A DNA stretch of 64,000 nucleotides, from contig NZ_CANLSU010000004.1 in the NCBI RefSeq assembly GCF_947493875.1, positions 62,001 to 126,000 on the forward strand. The letters are read 5' to 3'. Within the stretch, counting starts at the first letter, position 1, and every line of letters starts with the position of its first letter. This document shows, in pieces, positions 14,415 through 24,149 of the stretch. Origin of the DNA: an uncultured Marinococcus sp. Its GTDB lineage: Bacteria > Bacillota > Bacilli > Bacillales > Marinococcaceae. The position numbers and the translations under genes are program-made. The notes under the pieces were generated by a model that saw nothing but the letters and a program-made list of their open reading frames with translations, ran no database searches and had not been told where the DNA came from.

Positions 14415-14650
14415 GCAGCTTTCGTTCCTTCCGAAAAATTAAAATGCTTTCATATCAGGGATTATTTTGCTTTATTTTTGGTTTTTCACACTATCAACAG
14501 GTTCTGATTTTCTGTGGATAACTATGATTTCTGCCGTTAATTCAGCTTTTAAATTTACAATTTTTACGATAAATTAATGTTTTCCACATATATGGGGGTA
14601 TCTGTCTTTTGTTATCCACAGAACGTGGATAACTTTCTTACTTATTCACA
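14321..14650. promoter_or_regulatory. DnaA-box cluster at ywlC/prmC
   Basis: Four perfect DnaA boxes (TTATCCACA) fall within 300 bases: 14321-14329 (+), 14377-14385 (+), 14513-14521 (-) and 14612-14620 (+). Three one-mismatch boxes accompany them: 14580-14588 (TTTTCCACA), 14624-14632 (minus strand TTATCCACG) and 14642-14650 (TTATTCACA). The span covers the ywlC start, the 223-base AT-rich gap and the end of prmC. From memory, B. subtilis has DnaA-box clusters away from oriC that titrate DnaA, one of them near ywlC. This looks like the counterpart. The gap holds no gene; spoIIR would be expected here. Confidence 0.75.
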
Positions 14651-15504
14651 ACTGTAACGATTCGGTCGTTCCCATTCAAGTCCTTTATTACCTGAATTCT
14701 TTTTTCCGGGAAAGCTTTTTCAGCTGCCTGCCTCACAGCTTCCCCCTGCTGCCAGCCGATTTCAAAGGCAAGCAGCCCGCCCGGAGCCAAAACTTCGGCA
14801 GCACGGCTGATAATTTCTTCATAGCTGTGGATTCCCTCTTCGCCTTTACCGATCAATGCAATGGCAGGCTCCTTCTCCCGGACGAGTGGATCAAGCTGCT
14901 CCCATTCCTCCTTTGGAATGTAGGGAGGATTGGACACAATAACATCGGCCCGCTCCTTCCGGGACGCCATGCCTTCAAGAAACGATTCCTGATGAAAGAC
15001 GACCGGTGCGTTTAGCCGTCCGGCGTTTCGTTTCGCCGTCTCAAGCGCCCGGCTGTCAATATCCACAGCCTGCACCCGTGCCGACGAAAGCTCCAGGGCG
15101 AGCGTGACTGCGATAATGCCGCTGCCTGTGCCAACGTCGATGATCCTTGGCGCTTTCAGCTCTTTATTTTTTTGCACCCAGTCGATCACGTACCAGACAA
15201 GCTCCTCGGTTTCCATCCGGGGAATCAGCACGTCCGGATTAACGTGAAACTCGCGGTCGTAAAAAAAGCTGCTGCCCGTTAAATGCTGCACCGGCGTCCC
15301 GGCTGCGTGAAGGTGCACATCCTGCTGGAAATGCTCCCACGTCTGCAGCGCCATCTGCACTCTCAATGCGGCCAGCAGCTGGGCCCGGGAGAGCTGAAGA
15401 TGGTGCTCGAGAAGCCAGTCTGCTGCCGTCTCTTCTCTACCATGCTCACTCAAAAAAGAAGAAGCCCATCTCCGGGCTTCAAATACAAGTGGTTCTTCCT
15501 TCAT
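14638..15504 (-). CDS. prmC: Peptide chain release factor N5-glutamine methyltransferase
   Basis: Uses S-adenosylmethionine to methylate the Gln of the GGQ motif in release factors (288 residues). The SAM-binding loop is VGTGSGIIAVTLAL at about residues 123-136. The catalytic NPPY is seen in IVSNPPYIP near residue 191. The ATG overlaps the prfA stop by one base (TAATG), so enzyme and substrate are translationally coupled. Confidence 0.97.
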   Translation of the reverse strand: MKEEPLVFEARRWASSFLSEHGREETAADWLLEHHLQLSRAQLLAALRVQMALQTWEHFQQDVHLHAAGTPVQHLTGSSFFYDREFHVNPDVLIPRMETEELVWYVIDWVQKNKELKAPRIIDVGTGSGIIAVTLALELSSARVQAVDIDSRALETAKRNAGRLNAPVVFHQESFLEGMASRKERADVIVSNPPYIPKEEWEQLDPLVREKEPAIALIGKGEEGIHSYEEIISRAAEVLAPGGLLAFEIGWQQGEAVRQAAEKAFPEKRIQVIKDLNGNDRIVTVVNK

Positions 15505-16577
15505 TACGCTTCGCCTGCTTTTTCCATCAGCTCGGCCTGCTCTTCCATTACAAGCGGCTCGATAACCTGATCGAGCTCTCCCTGGAGAATCTGGTCAAGC
15601 TTTTGCAGCGTCAGGCCGATTCGGTGATCGGTTACGCGCGTCTGAGGGAAATTATATGTCCGGATCCGTTCGGAACGGTCCCCGGTTCCCACCGCCGATT
15701 TCCGGTTTTCGTCATATTCGGCCTGGGCTTCCTGCTGGAATTTGTCGTACACACGGGCACGAAGAATTGTCATCGCTTTTTCTTTGTTTTTAATCTGCGA
15801 TTTGCCGTCCTGACAGGAAGCGACAATACCTGTCGGCACGTGAGTCAGACGTACCGCCGACATGGTGGTGTTTACGCTCTGGCCGCCGGGACCGCTCGCT
15901 GCAAACGTATCGACACGGATATCCTTATCGTGAATATCCACTTCCACTTCCTCGGCCTCCGGCAGGACAGCCACCGTAGCTGTTGAGGTATGCACGCGTC
16001 CTCCGGATTCTGTGCTTGGCACCCGCTGAACCCGATGAGCCCCGTTTTCATATTTCATTTTCGAATACGCCGAATCGCCATTAATCATAAAAATGATTTC
16101 CCGGTAGCCGCCAAGGTCGCTTGCAGTCGATTCCACGATTTCTGCTTTCCACCCCTGTTTTTCTGCGTAACGGGTATACATTTTGTATAAATCAGCAGCA
16201 AACAGCGCCGCTTCTTCACCGCCCGCAGCTCCCCGTATTTCAATAATGACGTTTTTGTCATCGTTTGGATCCTTCGGCAGAAGGAGCCTCCGGAGTTCTT
16301 CCTCCTGGCTTTCAATACGCTCGCTCAGCTCTTCGACTTCCGATTTTACCATGTCCTTCATTTCCGCATCGTGCTCATCCTCAAGCATCGACTTGGCTTC
16401 ATCAAGCTGCTGCCGGGCTTCTTTGTATTCCCGGTAGACCTCCACGGTCCGCTGCATCTGTGCCTGCTCCTTGGACAGCTCCTTGATTTTATTCGGATCG
16501 TTTGCGATTTCCGGATCGCTCAGCTGTTCGTTTAAATATTCATAACGGTCTTCTACCGTCTGCAGTCGCTCTAACAC
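15504..16577 (-). CDS. prfA: Peptide chain release factor 1
   Basis: Terminates translation at UAA and UAG (357 residues). The codon-reading motif region reads [14 protein letters not shown], giving P-S-T for the RF1 PxT tripeptide. The peptidyl-hydrolysis motif GGQ is in [10 protein letters not shown] near residue 230. The GTG at 16577 ([12 protein letters not shown]) is preferred: it aligns with the B. subtilis start and follows AGAGGTGA. A GTG three codons upstream would overlap that site. Confidence 0.97.
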   Translation of the reverse strand: MLERLQTVEDRYEYLNEQLSDPEIANDPNKIKELSKEQAQMQRTVEVYREYKEARQQLDEAKSMLEDEHDAEMKDMVKSEVEELSERIESQEEELRRLLLPKDPNDDKNVIIEIRGAAGGEEAALFAADLYKMYTRYAEKQGWKAEIVESTASDLGGYREIIFMINGDSAYSKMKYENGAHRVQRVPSTESGGRVHTSTATVAVLPEAEEVEVDIHDKDIRVDTFAASGPGGQSVNTTMSAVRLTHVPTGIVASCQDGKSQIKNKEKAMTILRARVYDKFQQEAQAEYDENRKSAVGTGDRSERIRTYNFPQTRVTDHRIGLTLQKLDQILQGELDQVIEPLVMEEQAELMEKAGEA

Positions 16578-16788
16578 ACCGTTCACCTCTATTTTTCAAA
16601 TTTTATCCGACGGAAATATATTTCGTTACGTTTTACACGTTTCTCGTTCTCCTTTACAGTATACTAATTATAATACAGGGGCATAGGGGCGTCAAAATAC
16701 CACCGCATCTGTAAATTTCGTTTGACCAGTGCGGGAGCGGGGAACCGCCCTGTAGATGTCTATTGTTTCAGCAGAAGGGGGAAAAACA

Positions 16789-18117
16789 ATGAAATACGTT
16801 ATTATCGGCGGAGACGCCGCCGGCATGAGTGCAGCCATGCAGATCTACCGGCAGGATGAGAACGCAGAAATTATTACACTTGAAGCTGGGGAAATATATT
16901 CCTACGCCCAGTGCGGCCTTCCTTACATACTCGGGGGCGAAGTCGAAGACAGCGCGAATTTAATCGCCCGCGACGTCGAAACATTTCGGGAAAAGTACGG
17001 CATTGATGCCCGGGTCAACCACGAGGTAACCGGCGTTAATGCGGATAAAAAAGAAGTCACCGGGATGGACAACAATACTGGACAACCGTTTCAGGTTACG
17101 TACGACAAACTGCTCGTCGCCTCCGGCGGGCGTCCGCTTCTGCCAAACTGGCCGGGGCGGGAGCTTGAAGGCGTTCATACACTAAAAACGATTCCGGACG
17201 CCGAAACGATCAAAACAGATCTGGCGCACGTTAACCATGTCACTGTCGTAGGCGGCGGCTACATTGGCCTGGAGGTGGCGGAAAACTGCATTCATGCCGG
17301 AAAGAAAGTGACGCTTCTGCAGCGCGGTGATCAGCTTGCGGGCATATTTGATCCTGACATGGCAGAATACATCGCTGAGGAAGCTGAAGCGAACGGCATT
17401 GAGCTGCTGTTTGCGGAGAACGTTCAGCATTTATCAGGCAAAAGCCGGGTCGAAGCTGTCCATACCGACCGGCGGGTAGTTGAAACCGATGCAGTGATCG
17501 CCGGCGTCGGCCTGCGTCCGAACACGGAAATGGTGTCCAAATGCGGACTGTTCCGGCACGGCAACGGCGCACTTCAGGTGAACCGCTATATGGAAACCAA
17601 CGTCGCTGACATATATGCCGCCGGGGACTGCGCTACCCAGTTTCACCGGATCAAGGAGATCGATGATTATCTTCCGCTCGGTACCCATGCCAACAAGCAG
17701 GGACGGGTCGCCGGCCTGAACATGGCTGGAAGCGTAAAGTCCTTTAAAGGAGTAACCGGCACCTCCATTCTCCGCTTTTTCAGCCTGACGCTTGGAAAAA
17801 CCGGCATCTCCGAGGCGGAGGCTGCGGACATGCGCTTTCCGCACCGCAGTGAGATGCTTACTACATCAAGCCATGCCGGCTATTTCCCGGGAAATACCAG
17901 GCTTCATATTAAAGTCACGTACTGTCCGGACACAGGTATTATCCTCGGCGGCCAGCTTATCGGCGGCGACGGCACAGACAAACGGCTCGATGTGCTGGCA
18001 ACTGCCCTCTTCCACCGTATGACGGTAAGTGATTTTGAGGATTTGGACCTGAGCTACGCTCCGCCGTACAACAAAGTGTGGGACCCGCTTCAGCAGGTGA
18101 TCCGCCGGGCGAAGTAG
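16789..18117 (+). CDS. CoA-disulfide reductase / NADH oxidase family flavoprotein
   Basis: 442-residue pyridine-nucleotide-disulfide oxidoreductase. It has an N-terminal FAD site (IIGGDAAGMSAA, residues 5-16), a single redox Cys42 in YAQCGLPY, an NAD(P)H site (VVGGGYIGLEVAE, about 156-168) and the second FAD segment IYAAGDCA near 285. A lone Cys in this place marks the CoADR/Nox group. Bacilli that use CoA thiol or bacillithiol pools use such enzymes for disulfide reduction, but oxygen reduction cannot be excluded. AAGGGGG precedes the ATG. Transcribed against its neighbours, with its own terminator. Confidence 0.88.
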   Translation: MKYVIIGGDAAGMSAAMQIYRQDENAEIITLEAGEIYSYAQCGLPYILGGEVEDSANLIARDVETFREKYGIDARVNHEVTGVNADKKEVTGMDNNTGQPFQVTYDKLLVASGGRPLLPNWPGRELEGVHTLKTIPDAETIKTDLAHVNHVTVVGGGYIGLEVAENCIHAGKKVTLLQRGDQLAGIFDPDMAEYIAEEAEANGIELLFAENVQHLSGKSRVEAVHTDRRVVETDAVIAGVGLRPNTEMVSKCGLFRHGNGALQVNRYMETNVADIYAAGDCATQFHRIKEIDDYLPLGTHANKQGRVAGLNMAGSVKSFKGVTGTSILRFFSLTLGKTGISEAEAADMRFPHRSEMLTTSSHAGYFPGNTRLHIKVTYCPDTGIILGGQLIGGDGTDKRLDVLATALFHRMTVSDFEDLDLSYAPPYNKVWDPLQQVIRRAK

Positions 18118-18137
18118 CTGTCCGCCTGCAATAGATA

Positions 18138-18176
18138 AAGCCAGCCGGGGCACTGCACCGGCTGGCTTGTTTTTTG
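18138..18176 (+). terminator. Terminator between the flavoprotein gene and tdk
   Basis: Perfect 11-bp hairpin with arms AAGCCAGCCGG (18138-18148) and CCGGCTGGCTT (18158-18168), followed by GTTTTTTG. It lies between convergent genes and mainly serves the plus strand. Confidence 0.85.
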
Positions 18177-18177
18177 T

Positions 18178-18756
18178 TTACAGGGCAATAGGCGGGTTCG
18201 CGTGACATCTCCGGCATACCGGATAATACGAATCATTGCCGCCGATATGAATCTGATCGCCTGTATAAATCGGCCGCCCCTCGCCGTCGAGTCTTAAATT
18301 CATGACCGCTTTTTTATGACAGAACCAGCAGATGGTCTTCATTTCCTCGATTTTGTCCGCGTAGAGAAGCAGATGCTTGCTGCCTTCAAACAGTTCATTT
18401 TGAAAATCGTTTTTCAAACCGAAGCTCATCACCGGAATATCAAGGTTATCAACAATTTCCGCCAGCTGAATGATGTGCTCCTGGGACAGAAACTGCGCCT
18501 CATCGACGAGGATGCAGAACGGACGCTCTTCTTCCTGACGGACGATGTCGTAAATGTTTGTTTCTTCAAATACTGGAACAGCCTCACGCTCCACTCCGAT
18601 TCTGCTTGCTACAAATCCGACGCCGCGCCGGTCATCCAGGCCGGAGGTGAAGATAAGCACCGGTTTATTCTGCTCTTCATAATTGTGGGCCACCTTTAAA
18701 ATTTCGATGGACTTGCCGCTGTTCATTGTGCCGTATTTAAAAAATAACTGCGCCAT
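18178..18756 (-). CDS. tdk: Thymidine kinase (type II)
   Basis: Cytosolic salvage kinase making dTMP from thymidine and ATP (192 residues). The P-loop is GTMNSGKS at residues 9-16 and the Walker B region reads [10 protein letters not shown]. Structural zinc ligands are CWFCHKKA and CRRCH. The lasso region near the C-terminus ([20 protein letters not shown]) is complete. A ribosome site, GGGGAG, precedes the ATG. Located between prfA and rpmE as in related bacilli. Confidence 0.97.
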   Translation of the reverse strand: MAQLFFKYGTMNSGKSIEILKVAHNYEEQNKPVLIFTSGLDDRRGVGFVASRIGVEREAVPVFEETNIYDIVRQEEERPFCILVDEAQFLSQEHIIQLAEIVDNLDIPVMSFGLKNDFQNELFEGSKHLLLYADKIEEMKTICWFCHKKAVMNLRLDGEGRPIYTGDQIHIGGNDSYYPVCRRCHANPPIAL

Positions 18757-18792
18757 ATTATTCTCCCCTGCTTATCGGTTTCGGTTCGTGAT

Positions 18793-18823
18793 ATAAAAAA
18801 GACGGAAGCCGCAGCTTCCGCCT
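18793..18823 (-). terminator. Terminator of rpmE
   Basis: Hairpin CGGAAGC-CGCA-GCTTCCG (18803-18820) with a run of six T on the minus strand. It lies 20 bases past the L31 stop. Confidence 0.85.
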
Positions 18824-18840
18824 TTCCCCAACCATTGTGA

Positions 18841-19083
18841 TTAGCGGTTGTATTTTCTTTTGAACTTGTCCACACGGCCGCCGGCAGTGTTCTGCTTCTG
18901 CTTGCCGGTATAGAACGGGTGGGAGTCGGAGCTTACCTCAATTTTGATTACTGGGTACGTGTTTCCGTCTTCCCATTCGATAGTTTCAGATGAGCTTTCT
19001 GTCGAACCGCTCAAAAACTTGAATCCCGTGCTTGTATCCATAAACACAACTTTATGATATTCCGGATGCACTTGTTGTTTCAT
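18841..19083 (-). CDS. rpmE2: Ribosomal protein L31, type B (zinc-free)
   Basis: 80-residue large-subunit protein. Opening [16 protein letters not shown] and [11 protein letters not shown] are typical of type B L31. There is no Cys anywhere in the sequence, so the four-Cys zinc site of type A L31 is missing. In B. subtilis the zinc-binding form is the one encoded beside rho; here the zinc-free form occupies that place. AAAGGAAGTGA precedes the ATG. A strong terminator follows. Confidence 0.95.
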   Translation of the reverse strand: MKQQVHPEYHKVVFMDTSTGFKFLSGSTESSSETIEWEDGNTYPVIKIEVSSDSHPFYTGKQKQNTAGGRVDKFKRKYNR

Positions 19084-19171
19084 AGCTGGTCACTTCCTTT
19101 CAATTCTTCTCTTTTTCACACATAACGAGATTATAACAATTCCCCCGGAATTTATCAATCGTTCATTTCGT

Positions 19172-20449
19172 TTATTTCTTTCCGGTCGTTACTTTTCCCT
19201 GCTTGTCCTTTTGAAGCTCTTCAAAGAATTCCTCGTTCGTTTTGGTCTGCTTAATGCGCCGGATAAAGTGATCCACGAAATCCGGAGAATCGTTCATCGT
19301 CTTGCGGATTGCCCATAAATTATCCAGATGCTCCTTGGAAACGAGCAGCTCTTCTTTCCGGGTGCTCGAGCGGCGGATGTCGATCGATGGGAAGATACGG
19401 CGTTCGGCCAGGCGGCGGTCAAGATGGAGTTCCATGTTTCCTGTGCCTTTAAATTCCTCATAAATCACATCGTCCATCCGCGATCCGGTTTCTACAAGGG
19501 CCGTCGCCAGAATGGTCAGGCTTCCGCCTTCTTCAATATTGCGGGCTGCACCAAAGAAGCGCTTCGGACGATGAAGCGCTGCCGGGTCAATACCGCCGGA
19601 AAGCGTCCGGCCGCTTGGCGGCAGCACCAGGTTATACGCCCGTGCAAGCCGGGTGATGCTGTCGAGCAGAATGACGACGTCTTTCTTGTGCTCCACGAGC
19701 CGCATCGCCCGTTCAAGCACAAGCTCAGAAACTTTAATGTGGTTCTCAGGCACTTCATCGAATGTAGAGCTGGCTACGTCCCCGTCTACAGAACGTTCGA
19801 TGTCAGTGACCTCCTCCGGACGCTCATCCACAAGCAGCACAATCAACTCGGTTTCCGGATGGTTTTCAGTAATACTGTTGGCGACTTCTTTTAACAGCGA
19901 CGTCTTTCCGGCTTTTGGCGGAGCCACAATGAGTCCGCGCTGGCCGAAGCCTACCGGGGTGATCAGGTCAATAATCCGTGAAGACGCGCGGTTGGGACGG
20001 GTCTCCATCTGCATGCGCTCTTCCGGATACAGCGGCGTCAGCGCCGGAAAATGCGGGCGTTCCTTCGAGGAGTCCGGGTCTTCCCCGTTGACCGCTTCCA
20101 CCTGAAGCAGACCGTGGTACCGCTCCGAATCCTTCGGCGGCCGTACCTTTCCGGAAACCTTGTCCCCGTTTCTCAAGTCAAAACGGCGAATCTGCGAGGC
20201 AGAGATGTAAATGTCCTCCGTGCTCGGCAGGTAGTTAATCGGGCGCAGAAAACCGTAGCCTTCTGTCTGGATAATTTCAAGCACGCCTTCCATAAACATC
20301 AGGCCGTCTTTTTCCGCCTGCCCCTTTAAGATCGCAAAGACGAGCTCCCGTTTGTTTAATTTGCTGTAATACGATACCTTGTATTCCTTGGCGAGCCGGT
20401 ACAATTCTTTCAGCGTCATTGTCTCAAGCTCTGCGATGTTGACTGCCAA
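19172..20449 (-). CDS. rho: Transcription termination factor Rho
   Basis: Hexameric RNA helicase that ends transcription. Order: N-terminal Rho-N helices ([13 protein letters not shown]), cold-shock RNA-binding domain (GYGFLRP ... [16 protein letters not shown]), then the RecA-like ATPase with Walker [12 protein letters not shown] and Walker [17 protein letters not shown], the R-loop and the Q-loop. The TTG at 20449 was chosen since AAAGTGGTGA lies five bases upstream and the length then matches Bacillus Rho; a GTG at 20461 sits on that site. 425 residues. Confidence 0.97.
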   Translation of the reverse strand: MAVNIAELETMTLKELYRLAKEYKVSYYSKLNKRELVFAILKGQAEKDGLMFMEGVLEIIQTEGYGFLRPINYLPSTEDIYISASQIRRFDLRNGDKVSGKVRPPKDSERYHGLLQVEAVNGEDPDSSKERPHFPALTPLYPEERMQMETRPNRASSRIIDLITPVGFGQRGLIVAPPKAGKTSLLKEVANSITENHPETELIVLLVDERPEEVTDIERSVDGDVASSTFDEVPENHIKVSELVLERAMRLVEHKKDVVILLDSITRLARAYNLVLPPSGRTLSGGIDPAALHRPKRFFGAARNIEEGGSLTILATALVETGSRMDDVIYEEFKGTGNMELHLDRRLAERRIFPSIDIRRSSTRKEELLVSKEHLDNLWAIRKTMNDSPDFVDHFIRRIKQTKTNEEFFEELQKDKQGKVTTGKK

Positions 20450-20796
20450 TGCGGTCACCACTTTCTTTTTCTTTTATGAATGTAAAAAAGTAATCATGTA
20501 TATTAGTTCCGTCAACGTGAAGAAACACTTACACTTTGTGAATGTAAGCCGTCTTTTTTATTTCCGTTATGGCTTTCCGGCAAAACGTGTTGGGATAGTT
20601 GGAAGATAAGAAAAGGAACGGATGCCCTGCATTCTTTGGAGCATTGAAGCAGATGCGCCTTCGCTTCGCATAAAGGAGAGGAGTACTGTTGAATGGCAGT
20701 AAACGTTTTACGAATACGGATTGTTCTTCATCATTTTAACTTTGAACGACTCTGTCTGCAAGTGAAATTATCAGCACGGGAGACCTCCGGCATGAA
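20450..20796. other. Gap between rho and glpX
   Basis: No convincing gene. On the minus strand a TTGACG hexamer near 20510 could be part of a rho promoter, but no good -10 follows. A short palindrome (CTTACA ... TGTAAG) lies near 20528-20548. A plus-strand frame from 20693 has a plausible ribosome site but runs antisense into glpX. Confidence 0.4.
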
Positions 20797-20826
20797 AATG
20801 GGAAAAGGACAGGTGCCCCCTGTCCT
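20797..20826 (-). terminator. Terminator of glpX
   Basis: Perfect 8-bp hairpin AGGACAGG (20806-20813) / CCTGTCCT (20819-20826) with TTTT and a second T-tract on the minus strand, ten bases past the stop. Confidence 0.7.
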
Positions 20827-20835
20827 CTGCCTGTG

Positions 20836-21807
20836 CTATTCGTCTCTGATGACAAAATCCGGCTTTTTCTGCACGTTGTGCTTGCCGTCGACAAAACGGA
20901 CCGTCCCTGATTTCGCCCTCATGACCAGGGACTGAGTGGTCGCCTTGGAGCTTTTAAAATTCACGCCCTTCAGCAGCTCGCCCTCCGTTACGCCGGTAGC
21001 AGCGAAGATGCAGTCCTCCCCGCCGACCAGATCTGACATAAGAAGCGGCCGGCTGACATCATCAATGCCCATTTCCGTGCACCGGGCCAGCTCATCGTCA
21101 TTCTGCGGAAGAAGCTTGCCCTGCATTTCCCCGCCCAGACACTTGAGTCCGACCGCGGCAATAACGCCCTCCGGCGCTCCGCCGGAGCCAAGCAGTATAT
21201 CCACGCCTGTTTCATCAAAGGCGGTATTAATTGCACCGGCCACGTCCCCGGCGGGAATCAGCTTGATGCGGGCCCCGGTGTCACGGACGTCCTGAATCAG
21301 TTTGGCATGGCGCTCTCTGTCTAAAATAGTGACTACAACGTCTTCGATATCCTTGCCCTTTGCCTTTGCTACAGCATGCAGGTTGTCTGCAACCGGCGCA
21401 TCGATATCAATTTTCCCAATTGCTTCAGGTCCTACGGCAATTTTATCCATATACATATCCGGAGCATGGAGAAGTCTTCCATGGTCAGCAATGGCAAGCA
21501 CCGCGAGGGCGTTCCAGGAGCCGCTGGCGACGATTTCTGTACCTTCAAGCGGGTCTACCGCCACATCGACTCTCGGGCCGAAGCCGGTACCGAGCTTTTC
21601 CCCAATGTAGAGCATCGGCGCTTCGTCCATTTCCCCTTCGCCGATGACCACGGTCCCTTTCATCGGGATCGTGTCAAATACATCGCGCATTGCGCTTGTA
21701 GCAGCATCGTCGGCCTCATCCTTTTTTCCCCGGCCCATCCAGCGTGCAGACGATAATGCCGCTGCTTCTGTCACTCGTACTAACTCCATCGATAGACTTC
21801 TTTCCAT
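20836..21807 (-). CDS. glpX: Fructose-1,6-bisphosphatase class II (GlpX)
   Basis: Gluconeogenic, metal-dependent phosphatase giving fructose-6-phosphate (323 residues). Metal-site stretches are seen: [11 protein letters not shown] (about 57-67), VDPLEGT (about 85-91) and the sugar-site segment [11 protein letters not shown] near 195-205. B. subtilis GlpX (YwjI) is in the same place before murAB. GGGGGAG precedes the ATG. Ends 18 bases before the start of the murAB-side gap, so co-transcription with murAB is likely. Confidence 0.96.
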   Translation of the reverse strand: MERSLSMELVRVTEAAALSSARWMGRGKKDEADDAATSAMRDVFDTIPMKGTVVIGEGEMDEAPMLYIGEKLGTGFGPRVDVAVDPLEGTEIVASGSWNALAVLAIADHGRLLHAPDMYMDKIAVGPEAIGKIDIDAPVADNLHAVAKAKGKDIEDVVVTILDRERHAKLIQDVRDTGARIKLIPAGDVAGAINTAFDETGVDILLGSGGAPEGVIAAVGLKCLGGEMQGKLLPQNDDELARCTEMGIDDVSRPLLMSDLVGGEDCIFAATGVTEGELLKGVNFKSSKATTQSLVMRAKSGTVRFVDGKHNVQKKPDFVIRDE

Positions 21808-21825
21808 TGTTATACTCCCCCAAGC

Positions 21826-23112
21826 TTATGAATTTTTAATTTCCTGCATCTCCTGCTCGCTGATGGTCTCTAAACGAATATCAGCGCCTAAATAACGCAA
21901 TTTGTGCTCAACCCTTTCATAGCCCCGGGCCACATGCTCAAAGCCGGTAATAACGGTACGGCCTTCGGCCATCAGCCCGGCTACGATCAGGGCAGCTCCG
22001 GCCCGCAGGTCGCTCGCTGCCACCTGTACACCCTGAAGCTGAGCGGGCCCACGCACAATCGCAGTGCCTTCACTGGTGGTTACATCCGCTCCCATGCGCG
22101 ACAGCTCATCCACATGCTTGAACCGGGATGGATAGATGGTGTCGTGAACAATCGTTTTTCCTTCCGCTTTTGTCATCAGCGCTGTGAACGGCTGCTGCAG
22201 ATCGGTAGGAAAACCGGGATAAACGAGTGTTTTTAACTGCACAGCCTGCAGCCGCTTCGCTCCGGTGACACGTACCGAATTATCATACCATTCCACGCCT
22301 GTCCCTGTTTCCCGGAGCTTGGCCGTTAATGCTTCGAGGTGGTCCGGAATGACGTTGTCTATTACTACTTCGCTTCCCGCAGCTGCCCCGGCAATCATAT
22401 AGGTTCCCGCCTCAATCCGGTCCGGAATAATCGAATGAGTGCATCCATTTAATTCTTCCACGCCGTCAATACGGATAACGTTTGTACCCGCGCCTTTAAT
22501 ATTTGCCCCCATATTTGTTAAAAGTGTGGCTACGTCGATAATTTCTGGTTCCTTCGCGGCGTTTTCGATGACTGTCCGGCCCTTGGCCATGACTGCCGCC
22601 ATCATAATATTAATCGTCGCCCCAACGCTCACCACATCCAGATAGATGCGGGCTCCTTTCAGCTCTTTGGCATGGATATGAAGCGCTCCGTGTTCATTTT
22701 CGACAGTGGCACCAAGGGCTTCAAAGCCTTTGATGTGCTGATCAATCGGCCGCGGACCAAGATAGCAGCCGCCCGGCATGCCGATAACCGCTTTTTTAAA
22801 CCGGCCGAGCATTGCCCCCATCAGATAGTAGGAAGCGCGCAGCTTCTTTACTTTTCCGTTTGGCAGCGGCAGCGGACGGACATTCTTCGCGTTGATTTTC
22901 ATCCGGTGATTCTCTGTTTTTACATTCGCTCCTGCGTCCTGCAAAATCTCCGCCAGCGCGTCGATATCGTGAATATCCGGAAGGTTCTCGAGAGTCACAT
23001 GGCCATTTGCCATCAATGCAGCCGGTACAAGCGCCACCGCGCTGTTTTTCGCTCCGCTGACCGAGACCCGGCCTGCTAAAGGCCTGCCGCCTTCAATAAT
23101 CATTTTCTGCAT
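21826..23112 (-). CDS. murAB: UDP-N-acetylglucosamine 1-carboxyvinyltransferase, second copy
   Basis: Paralogue of the MurA at the left edge, with the same reaction (428 residues). The catalytic Cys is in [16 protein letters not shown], near residue 117. Both lobes of the EPT fold are complete, ending [18 protein letters not shown]. The ATG at 23112 is used because GAGG lies eight bases upstream; a start seven codons earlier lacks one. In B. subtilis MurAA is the essential copy and MurAB (MurZ) is dispensable. Confidence 0.95.
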   Translation of the reverse strand: MQKMIIEGGRPLAGRVSVSGAKNSAVALVPAALMANGHVTLENLPDIHDIDALAEILQDAGANVKTENHRMKINAKNVRPLPLPNGKVKKLRASYYLMGAMLGRFKKAVIGMPGGCYLGPRPIDQHIKGFEALGATVENEHGALHIHAKELKGARIYLDVVSVGATINIMMAAVMAKGRTVIENAAKEPEIIDVATLLTNMGANIKGAGTNVIRIDGVEELNGCTHSIIPDRIEAGTYMIAGAAAGSEVVIDNVIPDHLEALTAKLRETGTGVEWYDNSVRVTGAKRLQAVQLKTLVYPGFPTDLQQPFTALMTKAEGKTIVHDTIYPSRFKHVDELSRMGADVTTSEGTAIVRGPAQLQGVQVAASDLRAGAALIVAGLMAEGRTVITGFEHVARGYERVEHKLRYLGADIRLETISEQEMQEIKNS

Positions 23113-23313
23113 GCAATCATCCTCTATAGTCATTATCCGGCTTATTCAGCCAGCCTGTATGGACCGGTATGTAAAAGCTTTAGGCCGGGCCCGGATCCAG
23201 GCAGGGAATGCCTTTTTATACTATTTGTGTCCTACTAATCGTTAAAAGTGTTTTCTTTTTTCAGCATAGATGTTTTTCCACTTATTAGCAAGAGAATTTG
23301 GCTGAATTTTCAT

Positions 23314-23347
23314 ACAAAAAAAGCTTCTGCAGAAACCCTGCAGAAGC
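23314..23347 (-). terminator. Terminator of fsa
   Basis: Hairpin GCTTCTGCAG / CTGCAGAAGC (23323-23346) followed on the minus strand by seven T. Textbook intrinsic terminator, 16 bases after the stop. Confidence 0.88.
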
Positions 23348-23362
23348 CTTTGCTGTTTTATT

Positions 23363-24007
23363 TTACTGCTTACGGTTTTCCCAGTCGCTCAGGAATTTTT
23401 CAATGCCCTGATCTGTCAGTGGATGCTTCAGAAGACCAGGAACAACTTTAAACGGAATGGTCGCGATATGGGCACCTCGGGCCGCTGCTTCTGCCACGTG
23501 GGTGGAGTGGCGCACGGATGCTGCAATAATATTCGTTTCAATGCCGTGAACGTTAAAGATCTCAGAAATTTCACTGATCAGGTCCAGACCGTTATGACCG
23601 ATATCGTCCAGACGTCCGAGGAATGGGGACACGTATGTCGCGCCTGCTCTTGCCGCAATTAACGCCTGTACGGAAGAAAAGACGAGCGTAACATTCGTTT
23701 GAATGTTTTCTTCTGTAAAGACCTTTACGGCTTTCATGCCTTCAAGTGTCATTGGAACTTTAACCGTAATATTCGGAGCGATTTTTGCGAGCTCGCGGCC
23801 TTCTGTGATCATGCCTTCCGCTTCCGTCGAGATAACCTCGGCACTGACGGAGCCGTCAACGATAGCAGTAATCTCTTTTAAGCGTTCATGAAAGTCAACG
23901 CCTTCTTTGGCGACGAGACTCGGATTCGTGGTGACGCCGGCGAGAATTCCCAGGTCATTCGCCTCTCTGATTTCATCGATATTCGCTGTATCTACAAAAA
24001 ACTTCAT
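23363..24007 (-). CDS. fsa: Transaldolase-like fructose-6-phosphate aldolase family protein
   Basis: 214-residue TIM-barrel aldolase of the short transaldolase group (B. subtilis YwjH/Tal). The Schiff-base Lys is K83 in NITVKVPMT. Other family marks are [11 protein letters not shown] at the start and [13 protein letters not shown]. The length separates it from the 320-residue classical transaldolases. Whether it acts as transaldolase or as fructose-6-phosphate aldolase cannot be told from sequence. GGAGGG precedes the ATG. Sits beside fbaA. Confidence 0.92.
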   Translation of the reverse strand: MKFFVDTANIDEIREANDLGILAGVTTNPSLVAKEGVDFHERLKEITAIVDGSVSAEVISTEAEGMITEGRELAKIAPNITVKVPMTLEGMKAVKVFTEENIQTNVTLVFSSVQALIAARAGATYVSPFLGRLDDIGHNGLDLISEISEIFNVHGIETNIIAASVRHSTHVAEAAARGAHIATIPFKVVPGLLKHPLTDQGIEKFLSDWENRKQ

Positions 24008-24149
24008 ACATGTTCCCTCCTGTTATTCAGTACTCTTTATCCAGCTCAAGCAAACGTTTGCAAATCATTTTACTATGAAAAGAAGAAGGTAAGGCGGAGA
24101 AACAGGCGGCCCGTTGCCGGGCCCCTTTTCTTCGCTTTATGCCCTTTAA

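Noticed and set aside
20693-20935. Plus-strand 80-codon frame with GGAG before its ATG
   Set aside because: It runs about 100 bases antisense into glpX, through the glpX terminator, and has no recognisable product.
24105-24125. GC-rich hairpin GGCCCG/CGGGCC after fbaA as a terminator
   Set aside because: Only six pairs and no T-run on the minus strand.
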